Of a stretch of DNA of 64,000 nucleotides, positions 1 through 9,700 are shown piece after piece (the first letter of the stretch is position 1; every line of letters starts with the position of its first letter). The translations under genes were made by a program, and so were the position numbers. The DNA is from Dendrolimus kikuchii (Eukaryota > Arthropoda > Insecta > Lepidoptera > Lasiocampidae), in contig CM034410.1 of assembly GCA_019925095.2 (NCBI GenBank), positions 13,976,436-14,040,435 on the forward strand, written 5' to 3'. A model generated the notes under the pieces. It saw nothing but the letters and a program-made list of their open reading frames with translations. It made no database searches and had not been told where the DNA came from.

Positions 1-72
1 GTCCATAAGCGACAGTAACCACTTTCCATCACAGTTTCGCCTTAAGCCTGTCTGCTGTGCTTCAGCAGTAAA
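1..72 (+). repeat. Family A repeat, 3' end fragment
   Basis: The window opens inside a diverged copy of the commonest repeat here (family A, described at 36632). Only the last part is present: the stretch matching the 'cataggcgatggtaaccgctttccatc' region and the closing 'tgtctgctg...cagcagtaa'. Bases 73-344 beyond it show no recognisable feature. Confidence 0.6.
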
Positions 73-344
73 CAAATTGAATACAAGCGTTTTATAGCAA
101 ACCCAACAAAGAAAATTCCCTAAAAATTGGTTTGAAAATAAAATGTCAGCTCCACCATACAATTATTAAATGAGAGCGGTTCCCCAAATCGACTGACCCG
201 ACCTCACATATACAGACAAACAGAAATATAAATCAAGCAAATAATACACTGGGTTCAGACGGGAACATATTATTTGGAAATGTGTTTACCCGCATGCTTT
301 GTGAGGCTTTCGTAAATATGTCAGTAAATGGTTTAGAAATATGA

Positions 345-492
345 TTCTGGTTGATCGTGTACTAGCGGAGGGTGATGTCAGGAGCCTTGAGAACAGACGA
401 GCGTGCATGACAAGAGTTATGAATGTCAAAGAAGCAAGTGAGGTGTGTAAGAATGGGCCTAAATTGCGCTCTGTTGTTCGTGCCTACCCCGC
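345..492 (+). mobile_element. RTE-like LINE fragment, copy 1 (both ends missing)
   Basis: Translates to the C-terminal stretch of the RTE-like reverse transcriptase described at 54508 (DRVLAEGDVRSL...MTRVMNVKEASEVCKN). It lacks the usual tail and stops at the codons for 'YPA'. The 9-bp word aatggttta lies on both sides (327-335 and 493-501), which looks like a target duplication although the 3' tail is absent. Confidence 0.7.
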
Positions 493-600
493 AATGGTTT
501 ATATTTTATATTCTTTACTAGATTTTTTCCCGCGGCTACGCCACTTGTACAGCCCCGGGTGGTAACTCTGTGTTACATACGTAAAAACTAAATTAAGTTT

Positions 601-912
601 ACCCGTGCAGGAACGGAGAAAGAAAACAATTTCCTGCGTTGGGGCGGCCTGTCGTAAGAGGCGACTTAACAACCCACAGCCAGGTGGTAGGGCATTTGCC
701 CGACTCGACGGCTACCACCCCTGGTCTAAAGTATGTCGCGCGTAACAACCTTGAGTTGTGTTCCGGCATTAGTGACCAGGTTCCAGTTTCCCTTAAGAGA
801 GCAACAGCGCATTTGTAGCAACCTTGCTGTTGCAAATGTCCATAGGCGATGGTAACCGCTTTCCATCAAGTGGGCCGTCTGCCTGTCTGCTGAACTCGTG
901 CAATAAAAAAAT
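601..912 (+). repeat. Family A repeat, near full length
   Basis: Starts with cgtgcaggaacggag and ends ctgctgaactcgtgcaataaaa. It carries a diverged gttggggcggcc segment and 'gacttaac' where most copies have 'gacaaaac'; the copy at 61727 shares the latter variant. A Penelope-like 3' end follows immediately. Confidence 0.85.
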
Positions 913-919
913 TTAAAAA

Positions 920-1003
920 ACACGGCTACTGAAAAGTGGCCGAAACGTCTGAATAAAAATCAAATAAAATACCACGCTGATAACCGTTAAAACGTAATTT
1001 TAT
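920..1003 (+). mobile_element. Penelope-like element 3' end fragment
   Basis: Contains the hairpin-forming segment ggctactgaaaagtggcc followed by gaaacgtc and the closing ccgttaaaacgtaattttat seen downstream of the GIY-YIG fragment at 44206-44948. Only this end is present. The stretch 1004-1411 holds AT-rich sequence in which I see nothing further. Confidence 0.6.
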
Positions 1004-1411
1004 AAGTTATTGAACCGATAGCGCTAACGGACAGTAAACAAACTACAGTTAAAAGTACCTCAGAAACCGGGCATTAGACAGGTGCACAATGAATTATTTC
1101 TCCATTCAAATGAATGAATATACAAAAATTTGTATGATTTTTCCAAAAATACCAGCCAATGTCCGAATCAATTTACAAATGTTTACAAAGACGGTTGACG
1201 GTGATTCAAACATTTAAATGCGTTTTACCGCTTTAATCAGAATTTCATCAATAAACAAACGAACGCTTTCGACGTCTTAAAATAGTTTATTTCCATCCTT
1301 ATCTATTTTTAAAAGTAAAACGGTTCCGATACAGAATTTATTTTCACTTAGATTCTTAGAGCAATCTCTTTCAAGCAACCGAACTAAAAGTAAAATGTAA
1401 CTATATTTTTA

Positions 1412-1716
1412 TCCGTGCAGGAACGGAGAAAGAATACAATTTCCTGCGGCCGAGCTGCTTGTCGTAAGAGGTGACAAAACAACCCACAGCCAGGTGGTAG
1501 AGCATTTGCACGACTGGACGCCTACCACCCCTTGTCTAAAGTATGTCGCCATAACAACCTTGAGTTGTGTTCCGGCATTAGCGACCAGGTTCCAGTCTCC
1601 CTTAAGAGAGCAGCAACGCATTTGTAGCACCTTTGGTGTTGCAAATGTCCATAGGCGATCGTAACCGCTTTCCATCAAGTGGGCCGTCTGCTTGTTTGCT
1701 GAACTCCTGTATTAAA
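1412..1716 (+). repeat. Family A repeat, near full length
   Basis: Runs from atccgtgcaggaacgg to gctgaactcctgtattaaaaa. It is the same strand as the copy at 601 and belongs to the 'gacaaaac' subtype. The following bases to 1870 include a short GT-rich run (about 1740-1760) and nothing else recognisable. Confidence 0.85.
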
Positions 1717-1870
1717 AATATTGAAAAAAACTAATCTTGCGGTTGTGGTGGTGGTGGTATTAAGTACCTATACAAACTATTTTATAAATTAAATACACAT
1801 GCTTAAACCACTTTATATGGAGTGACTATAAACTTAGCCACCCAGGACAAAGCGTAGCTCAGTTTAACTA

Positions 1871-2120
1871 GTATTTTTTTTTTAATAATCGGCAGACACA
1901 CACACACATTGTATATCCCCAAATTAAGCAAATTACGCTTGTATTATGGGTAATATACAACGGACTACTCTGGGGCCGATCCCAGACACCCAGACCATAG
2001 TAAATAACGGAGAAAATACGTTTCCGAAATTTGCTATACCAGGAATCGAACCCGGAGCCTCTGCGTTGCAGTGAAGTAAGCCGGCAAAGGCTTAGCCCGC
2101 TCAACCACAAAGGCCGTCCG
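1871..2120 (-). repeat. tRNA-derived SINE (family T)
   Basis: Read on the minus strand it begins ggcctttgtggttgagcggg, which fits a tRNA A box (TGGTTGAGCGG), followed about 40 bases later by gggttcgattcctgg, a good B box. Those are the internal RNA polymerase III promoter elements of a tRNA-derived SINE. The body continues through 'tatggtctgggtgtctgggatcgg' and ends near a T-run on the plus strand. Other copies are at 46611, 47018, 51268 and, as fragments, 59433 and 60976. Confidence 0.75.
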
Positions 2121-2324
2121 AGTATGAAACAGCACAGCAAAACTCCACCTTCCGACTGCTAAAAATCCCATAATATTATTATTCAAATGATTTGGACATC
2201 AATTTAAGGCGTGTCGAAACACATCAGCATGTCATTTCATCCGGACTACCGATGATGCTGGCCGTTAACTTCATGTATCGACAGCATAATCATTACATAA
2301 ACACACGGAGTGAAGATTTTATGT

Positions 2325-2690
2325 TTGAATGAATGAATGAAAACTCTTTAATATTCACCATAAATTTAAAACTAGACTGAAGGGTGACCCGTATAGGGTG
2401 GAGGAGCGAGATAGAATGCTCCTGCGCCTCAAATGAAGATCTTCCAGCGAGGGCAATGTTGTTCCTCGCAGACCTAGGCCCATCTGTTGTAATTGAAATT
2501 TTGTATATATTGTTTGTATGTTTCGGGAAACGTTTGTGACATCAATTATTGCACAGCGCCATCTATTGCCTTGTAAGTGCTCCACTACAAAATATTTAAT
2601 ATTGATACATTTCCATTGGAACAATAGACGACCTTATCGCTCATAGCGATCTCTTCCAGGCAACCCGGTGTCCAAGGAGATTTTAGAAGA
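2325..2690 (-). repeat. LINE 3'-tail repeat (family L), long copy
   Basis: On the minus strand it runs from gacaccgggttgcctggaagagatcgct to a closing (TTCATTCA)n microsatellite, with taaagagttttcattc just before the tail. A short tandem tail and recurring fragments suggest the 3' untranslated end of a non-LTR retrotransposon. Related pieces lie at 2745-2790, 14204-14340, 45862-46105 and 49925-49985. The parent clade is not evident because no coding part is attached. Confidence 0.55.
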
Positions 2691-2744
2691 AAATTTAAAC
2701 AATATGCAATTACAAAATGCACGATTGCAATATTGTTATGGTAG

Positions 2745-2789
2745 AAACAATAAGCGGCCTTATCGCTTAAAGCAATCGCTTCCAGGCAA
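2745..2789 (-). repeat. Family L fragment
   Basis: A short second copy of the 'ggttgcctggaagcgat...aaggccg' segment, directly abutting the T-run of the next family A copy. Confidence 0.5.
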
Positions 2790-3103
2790 CCTTTTTTTTA
2801 TTGCTGAAGTACAGCAGACGGGCTGACAGCCTTACTATGTTGGAAAGTGGTTACCGTCACCTATGGACATTAACAATACCAGAGGTGCTACCAATTTGCT
2901 GCCGGCCTTGAAGAAGGAACTGGAACCTGGCCACTGATGCCGGAACACAACTCAAGGTTGTTATAGCGACATAGTCTAGACCAGGGGTGGTTGCCATCCA
3001 GTCGGGCAAATACCCTACCACCTGGCCGTGGCTTGTTTTGTCGCCTCTTACGACAGGCCGCCGGGCCGCAGGAATTAGTATTCCTTTACCGTTCCTGCAC
3101 GAA
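2790..3103 (-). repeat. Family A repeat, diverged subtype
   Basis: Minus-strand copy with both ends present, but much more diverged than its neighbours (for example 'gccggccttgaagaaggaactgg' where others have 'gctctcttaagggagactgg'). The fragment at 62263 belongs to the same subtype, so at least two subfamilies exist. Confidence 0.75.
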
Positions 3104-3271
3104 GAAAATCTAAGTTAAGGAATAATTTAACCTAAACTAGCGATGTAGGTGGTGCAGATTATTAGGTAGATCTTAAACAAACATACTTAAACTAGATATT
3201 TTATATATTAAATAACTTTATAAATTAAATATGTACATACAAACATATTTATAAGATTATATATCAATTAG

Positions 3272-3418
3272 ACGAGCTTGCATGACAAGAGTTATGAATG
3301 TCAAAGAGGCAAGTGAGGTGTGTAAGAATAAGCCTAAATGGCACTCTGTTGTTCGTGCCTACCCCGCAAGGGAACTGGCGTGAGGTTATGTATGTATGTA
3401 TGTATGTATGTATGTATG
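3272..3418 (+). mobile_element. RTE-like LINE fragment, copy 2
   Basis: Last codons of the reverse transcriptase (MTRVMNVKEASEVCKN through YPARELA, stop) followed by the (TATG)n tail. A perfect 14-bp direct repeat tatatatcaattag flanks it at 3258-3271 and 3419-3432, so this is a heavily 5'-truncated but genuine retrotransposition product. Confidence 0.85.
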
Positions 3419-3539
3419 TATATATCAATTAGTCTATAGTATAAGAATTAGGCATAATTATTTAAGAAAAAGTAATATTTTCTGAGTGCGTTCTTACATT
3501 TATTTACGCGTACGCATTTATTGCTTATTAAAATGCTTT

Positions 3540-3780
3540 TTACCTGACATTTCTTCAAAATATCTTCAGTTTGACTATGGTGAATACGTCGTCGCCTACC
3601 TGAATTGACTCTATTAGTCACATTGCTATCATATACTTCTTTTGTGATGCTCCTTTTATTCATTCTCCCTACATGTCCAATCACCTTAGCACAACATTTG
3701 TAACTGTTGTCACTACAACCCCTTTCAATCCACAACGTTACCTTATCGCACCGTTTCTTATCATATCACTCACTTTGACA
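3540..3780 (-). mobile_element. LINE reverse transcriptase C-terminal relic
   Basis: Minus-strand frame reads GHVGRMNKRSITKEVYDSNV...GRRRR, resembling the GHV-R region and Arg-rich stretch near the C-terminus of RTE-like LINE reverse transcriptases, but in a different lineage from the TATG-tailed family. Upstream and downstream parts are not recognisable. Bases 3781-4345 show no feature. Confidence 0.5.
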
Positions 3781-4345
3781 CATTGTGACTCGTGTTAAGT
3801 GACAACAATGAAAAATAAACTCATCCGACCCTTGACACATAAATAAAAACCAAGCGGTGAAAAATTACATCGGTACGCGTTTTCCTGATTCCGTAATAGT
3901 AAAATAGCTCCCTGGCAACAATATCACTCATCATAAATACAAATAGTCGCTTAACGAGATCATTTTGCTAATAAAAATACATTGTACTCAATTTGCTGAC
4001 GGTACTTGTGGGCGGCTGAAGTATACTGGGTTGCCAGGTTAGAATTTAAAATTCTCTAAAAACATTAATTTAATTTTCAGTTCCCGTAAGTGACTACTCG
4101 TTGACACACCTTTCTCTGATTTTCTCACAGCACTAAGATCTTATTGTACTACGGGAGTTATTCAATTGTACATGGACATTTAAATCTATGATGTTTTGTA
4201 TTAACGTTTTCATTCCAGATTATTATCTTATTTTTATAATATATTACGCATTTTTAGTTATAAATATTTAGATTTCGCTGTAAAAATATAATGTGAATAT
4301 TAAAGCATACATTTAAATGTATTAATTTTTGTGTTGTTTTAATGA

Positions 4346-4458
4346 TTACTCATACATCATATCATATCATATCTAGTATTAAGTTAATATCAATAAATCA
4401 TAGTTAAAGTTATTTCATCTAATTATTTAATATCCTCAGATGTGACAAACCGTACATC
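4346..4458 (+). repeat. Inverted partial LTR (R-U5-like) fused to the left LTR
   Basis: Bases 4346-4449 are the reverse complement of 4459-4562 with no mismatch that I can see (about 104 bp arms, 9-base loop). Read on the plus strand the segment runs from inside the LTR to its end (ccgtaca) and then tc(ttt), which matches the leader bases just beyond the 5' LTR at 12464-12468. It lacks the first ~95 bp (U3-like) of the LTR. Confidence 0.85.
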
Positions 4459-4658
4459 TTTGTCACATCTGAGGATATTAAATAATTAGATGAAATAACT
4501 TTAACTATGATTTATTGATATTAACTTAATACTAGATATGATATGATATGATGTATGAGTAACACGTACGCGAGTCGCGGTGCTTCTACGTGAACTGTCG
4601 ATAATAACGCGTGCTCGCGTAAATGCTGATTGTGCGTTCTGTACGGTTACACCGTACA
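4459..4658 (-). repeat. 3' LTR of the BEL/Pao element
   Basis: About 200 bp, identical by eye to 12475-12674. Its inner end is ...ggttacaccgtaca on the plus strand, complementary to the tgtacggt at the inner end of the other LTR, so intact LTRs carry an 8-bp terminal inverted repeat TGTACGGT/ACCGTACA. Its outer end lacks tgtacgg and instead joins the inverted piece. A weak purine-rich stretch (gcgggaaca on the minus strand) precedes it and may be the polypurine tract. Confidence 0.85.
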
Positions 4659-4761
4659 TGTTCCCGCACAGCAAGATGAGATATGGAAGATGAGCTAACC
4701 TAATCACAAGATGAAAAAAAACAATAATCCTTAAAACTAAGTACAAAAACGACCCCGATAA

Positions 4762-6741
4762 TTATACTTCGATCTTAAAACTACGCTTCATTAGAATAGG
4801 TGACGTGTTGATAGATTCAGTAGAACGACACTTAGCACACTGATTGTCTGATGGCCCTACATTTTCGCTATCACTCACGCACTCTACACTTGTGTCTCTT
4901 TTCACATTTGCACTATCACTTACGCACTGTACACTGCTGCTGATGGCGGGCTGGTGCGCGACCGGCGCCGGGGAAAAGCGCCGCCGGTAGGCGCAGCCTA
5001 GGCCCACTGCTGCTGTCAGTCCTGCCGCCGCTAGACAGTAAATGGCTACGTAGTGGTGTACATCGTGATAAGACACGTCATCCTGGTCACCCTGAACCTG
5101 ATCCGATGCCGCTTTCATGTCTTCTATTCGCTTACCGAGATTCAATAGCGAGTGATTTATAGAACTATAGTCTAGCTCTGGTCTGATGTTAGGTATCGAT
5201 ATGTTGATAAAATTGTTGACAGGTGCGATTTTCGGAGCTAGTATCTCCGGCTCAATATTAATTTGATTTATGAAATCTTTGTGGGATGTGATGGTGGATA
5301 AATCGCTTTTGATGACACATTCATTCCACAAAGTGATGACATTGAGGCCAGTCACCTGTTCGCCGGTAACTTGATCACCACATATAAATCTAAGGGGACA
5401 TTGTCCGCAACAGCTGATTATAAAAATATTGGTTTTAATTGTTATCCACGTCGTCTCACATTCACTTAGTGTAATCTTACACACGTGGCTTTGTTTACTT
5501 GTAACACACAGGTTATCATCTGAGTGTCTGCGGTAGACGGGCGTTTGAAGTTCGCAAAGATAAGTATTTGAGTTGTACGATATACACTTATCAAAGTCGC
5601 TAGTAGACATAGGTATAAATGTATCCTTTTTTAAGTTCATCGCTATATGACTTGATACAGGAATGATGTTCACCATGTGTTTGTCTATTTGATGTGGAAG
5701 TGGAAATGTTTTGTAAATGTCATAATTCTCTCTATTTATTAAAGGAATTTGTATTTGAAAAATAAAGTATTGTTGCGTCATTCTAACTTTAACTTTTAGT
5801 ATTTTATAGATATTTTGTAGATCGGTTTGCAGATTATCTAATGGAAGTGCCAGATCCTTTGGGAGCTGTCCTCCTATGATGCTAAGTTCATTTTGTAGTT
5901 GGGAAGGAGTAAGAAGATGAATATTGAAGTGCTTGAGGTTCGTGATAGTATCTAATAGTGCGTCTTGGATATTTTTTAGATTCAAAAGAATGTTGTTAGC
6001 TATTATGCTTGTTAATATGAAGTCGCTTGTAGTTTCTACTTTAATTATCTCTTTCTTCACATTATTGGTGACTTGATCTAGATCATTGAGGTGTTGATTA
6101 AAGATTTTGTGTTGCTTCTCTATCGTATTTTCTATTCTTTGTAGTAAATTATTTTCTGCTTCTATAACTGATGTTTGGTTCTTCCAAAGATGTAATAAAT
6201 GATTCTGATTAGTTTTGACTAAATTAATATCGCGCTCGTACTGTTCAGCAAAACGCTCGTCTAAGACACCGAACAATGTATTCGCGATATAGCCGATTCC
6301 GTTTACAAGGCCTCGTCGCATGCGCCTCGGAGTATCGAATTTCTGATTACGTAACATTCGGTCATAGAACTCTAATTCCTTGTACCCGTGACGTAGTTGG
6401 AGTAAAACAATGCTACAATGGTTGTTGTTTTCTGAATGAATGCACATTTTATCCAGATGAGTAATATAGCTCGTAAGCACCTTTGATCCTTGCCAATAGG
6501 GTTGCATATCGTAGTATGCAATTAATTTCCATTGGTCTTGAATTAAGCGCATATCTCCCACGTTGTCGAAAAATATATGTTTATTATTATTTAGTTTTGT
6601 GATATTGTATTCGCTACTTGCGATTACAGCTGAAGTAAGGAAAAATATTAATAAAGTAATAAGGGATATAGGATTGATTCGTAAGACACTGTTTAAGTTT
6701 TGATGTTTATGTGTGCTTGTGGATGATATGCTGGTTTTTTT
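4762..6741 (-). CDS. Env-like F-type fusion glycoprotein of the BEL/Pao element
   Basis: Open frame of 659 codons, likely a class I membrane fusion protein related to the insect errantivirus Env/baculovirus F family. Numbering from the GTG at 6561: RRMRR (79-83) is a furin-type cleavage site, followed by a hydrophobic Gly-rich fusion-peptide-like stretch starting GLVNG (84-101), a coiled-coil-prone region (about 104-170), a Cys-rich domain (about 330-410), one membrane segment (about 504-524) and a 75-residue tail containing a short duplicated CVSDS motif. The frame extends upstream of 6561 into a signal-peptide-like hydrophobic stretch (about 6670-6610), but no ATG lies in frame before the Met at 6552. 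It overlaps the end of gag-pol in the -1 frame. Expression may need frameshifting at an A-run, splicing, or a lost ATG. No inactivating stop is seen. Confidence 0.85.
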   Translation of the reverse strand, partial: KKTSISSTSTHKHQNLNSVLRINPISLITLLIFFLTSAVIASSEYNITKLNNNKHIFFDNVGDMRLIQDQWKLIAYYDMQPYWQGSKVLTSYITHLDKMCIHSENNNHCSIVLLQLRHGYKELEFYDRMLRNQKFDTPRRMRRGLVNGIGYIANTLFGVLDERFAEQYERDINLVKTNQNHLLHLWKNQTSVIEAENNLLQRIENTIEKQHKIFNQHLNDLDQVTNNVKKEIIKVETTSDFILTSIIANNILLNLKNIQDALLDTITNLKHFNIHLLTPSQLQNELSIIGGQLPKDLALPLDNLQTDLQNIYKILKVKVRMTQQYFIFQIQIPLINRENYDIYKTFPLPHQIDKHMVNIIPVSSHIAMNLKKDTFIPMSTSDFDKCISYNSNTYLCELQTPVYRRHSDDNLCVTSKQSHVCKITLSECETTWITIKTNIFIISCCGQCPLRFICGDQVTGEQVTGLNVITLWNECVIKSDLSTITSHKDFINQINIEPEILAPKIAPVNNFINISIPNIRPELDYSSINHSLLNLGKRIEDMKAASDQVQGDQDDVSYHDVHHYVAIYCLAAAGLTAAVGLGCAYRRRFSPAPVAHQPAISSSVQCVSDSANVKRDTSVECVSDSENVGPSDNQCAKCRSTESINTSPILMKRSFKIEV

Positions 6742-9700
6742 TTATTTGATTCTGGATTGTTTGTTGGAAGCTTTGATAATTTTATGATGGGTCTCTTGAT
6801 TATCCCTTTTTTGGTTTTTACACTGACTACCCGGACGTGGTCATCCGTTCCCGGATGTAATTCGATAACACGTCCCAATGACCATTTTCCTGGTGGTAGA
6901 TTGGCGTCATGTATTATTACGACGTCATTTAACTCTATATTAGACTGTGAAGTTCGCCATTTACTTCTGGCAGATAATTGCGTTAAATATTCAGCGCGCC
7001 ATCGTTTCCAGATGTCATTGAATATTTTTTGCGTAAGTTGCCACCTAGTTCTTTCATCTCTTTCAGTCTCTACGATTGTCAATACTGGACCGCTCGCTAA
7101 GAAATGTGAAGGAGTAAGATAATCCAAATCTTGTGGATCTTCGGTTAATGTAGTTAAGGGTCTCGAATTGAGACAAGCTTCAAGCTGAGAAAGCAGAGTT
7201 GTGAACTCTTCATATGTTAACTTTTGATCACCTAAGACTCTACGTAAGTGGTATTTTAAACTTTTAACAGCTGCTTCCCATAGCCCTCCAGCACTAGGCC
7301 AAGAAGGCGCATTGAAATGCCATTCGATTTTCATTTGATTAAGTTCCGCGTAGAAGTCTTCTGATAGTATTGACTGATGGTTAATAAATTCTTTCGCTAA
7401 TATTTTGCTTGCTCCTACAAAATTAGTGCCGTTGTCACTGTATAGGTGACGTGGGATTCCTCTTCTAGCCGATAATCGACGTAATGCTGCTAAAAATGCT
7501 GAAGATGTAAGGTCGGATACCAACTCCAAATGTACCGCCTTTGTAACCATACAGATAAATACAGCCACATACCCTTTGGTAGATTTGATGCCGCGGCCTT
7601 TGCTAGATTTGACATCTACGTAGCCTGTATAGTCTACTCCGCTATGATAAAAAGGCCTCGTGGGGTTGCTCCTAGCCTCCGGAAGGTTTCCCATGAGTTG
7701 TGTATGCTTGATGGGATTGTGTCGCTTGCATAGTACACAACAACGCAATCGTTTTTTAACTGCTCTATTCCCGCCTACTATCCAGTACTGATTACGAAGG
7801 TAAGAGTGAGTTAATCTCGCTCCTCCATGAAAAGTCGATTTATGTGCAAAGTCAATCAATAAATTAGTTAGATGGCTGTTATGGGGAATGATATAAGGAT
7901 GTTTCATGTTGTAAGATATATTGCTATTTTTTAGTCTACCACCAACTCGCAGTAGACCTTCGCTGTCTATAAACGGATTAAGACATAACAGCTTGCTTTT
8001 TTGATCCACCTTATCCTGTGTTCGAAGATCATTCATCTCCTTTTCGAACTCTAAACTCTGCGCAGCCCTAATGATTTTCAATTGACTACTGCGCAGTTCA
8101 TCTGTTGACAAAAATGATTTTTTCTGGCGGTCACGAGAAAATGCTCGCATTATCCATGCAAGTACGCGTGACGCCCGCGTGAAATTACTATACTTATTTA
8201 TAAAATCGCTGATGAAGTTTAATTGCGTATTATCGTTTTTTATAATGACATTTGATAATATTTTCTTAGACTCTAAATCCGTTTTAAATATAGATTGCTT
8301 TTGATATGCTTGATGATCGTATAAAGGTAACCAAGAAGGACCTTTCCACCACAGTTCATGTTTTATTAAATTTTCAACAAACGTACCACGACTGGCACAG
8401 TCAGCTGGGTTTTCGCTAGATTTGATATAAAACCAGCACTCTGGTTGTATAATTGCAGTGATTTCTTTCACTCGATTGGCTACAAAGGGTTTCCATCGAC
8501 TCGGATCACCTTGTAACCACCCAAGGACTGCAGTAGAGTCGCACCATGCTATAATTTGTACATTATACTCGCTTAAGCTTTGCTTGATTTTTGTCATTAG
8601 TTTTGAAAGCAAGAGTGCGCCACTTAATTCAAGCCTGGGCAATGATATGTCACTCTTTTTTGATGCGGAAGTTTTGCTGATCGGTACTAGTTTAGTTTTT
8701 GCCGCTAAGAGTGTGATTTTTACTTGGTTTTGACGAACTATTCGCGCGTAGACAACGCATGCGTATGCCGCTAGGGATGCATCGCAAAAACCATGTAATT
8801 CGATAGTATCATTCTGCTCGCTTCCTATCCATCTTGGAACTTCTATATCCTTTATATTTTCGATATCTGCTCTCAGTCGGATCCATCTTGTGTACATATC
8901 CTCTGGTATGACGTCATCCCATTTGAGATCTATCGACCACACGCTTTGGAACAATAATTTAAGCTGTACTACTGCCGGTGCTAACCATCCAAGTGGATCG
9001 AAAATTTTGGATATTTCGCCTAATAGTACTCGCTTCGTTGGCTTCGCATCTGGCTGCGTAGTTAACTTACACATGAAATTAAACTTATCCTGTTGAGCAT
9101 TCCACGTAAGACCAAGTGCTTTTGTAGACGCTTGATACTTAAAATCATACGTATTAGGTATGCTTTCTGCTTTATCAACACTCTCTAATAATGCTATCTC
9201 GTTCGCTGACCATTTACGAAGGTTAAATCCTCCTGATTTGAGGAGTTCTATAAGATCCTTTTGCAATTGCTTTGCCGATGTGATGTCAAACGCGCCACTA
9301 AGTACGTCATCCATGTAAAACTGCTCCTCTAAAACTTTTGCTGCTACTGGATAACGACTGCGTTCGTCTATAGCTAACTGTTTAAGTGTCATCATTGCTA
9401 AATATGGTGCAGCTTTAGTGCCATATGTTACAGTCGCTAGAGTATAGTCTTTGAGGTGATGATTGGGATTTTCGCGCCAAACGATTTGTTGATAACGCTG
9501 GTCTTCTTTATGTACGAAAATCTGCCTAAACATCTTTTCAATGTCTGCAGTAAAGGCATATTTGTATTTCCTCCATTTTAATATTAATGATAAAATATCC
9601 TGTTGCAAATTTGGACCCCGATACATAAGATCGTTAAGACTTAAACCCGTATCTGTTTTTTCCGATGCATTAAATACAACTCGCAGTGACGTAGTATTCG

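Noticed and set aside
6757..7122. 121-codon plus-strand frame, and others at 8458 and 8890, inside the BEL element.
   Set aside because: Antisense shadows of the gag-pol frame.
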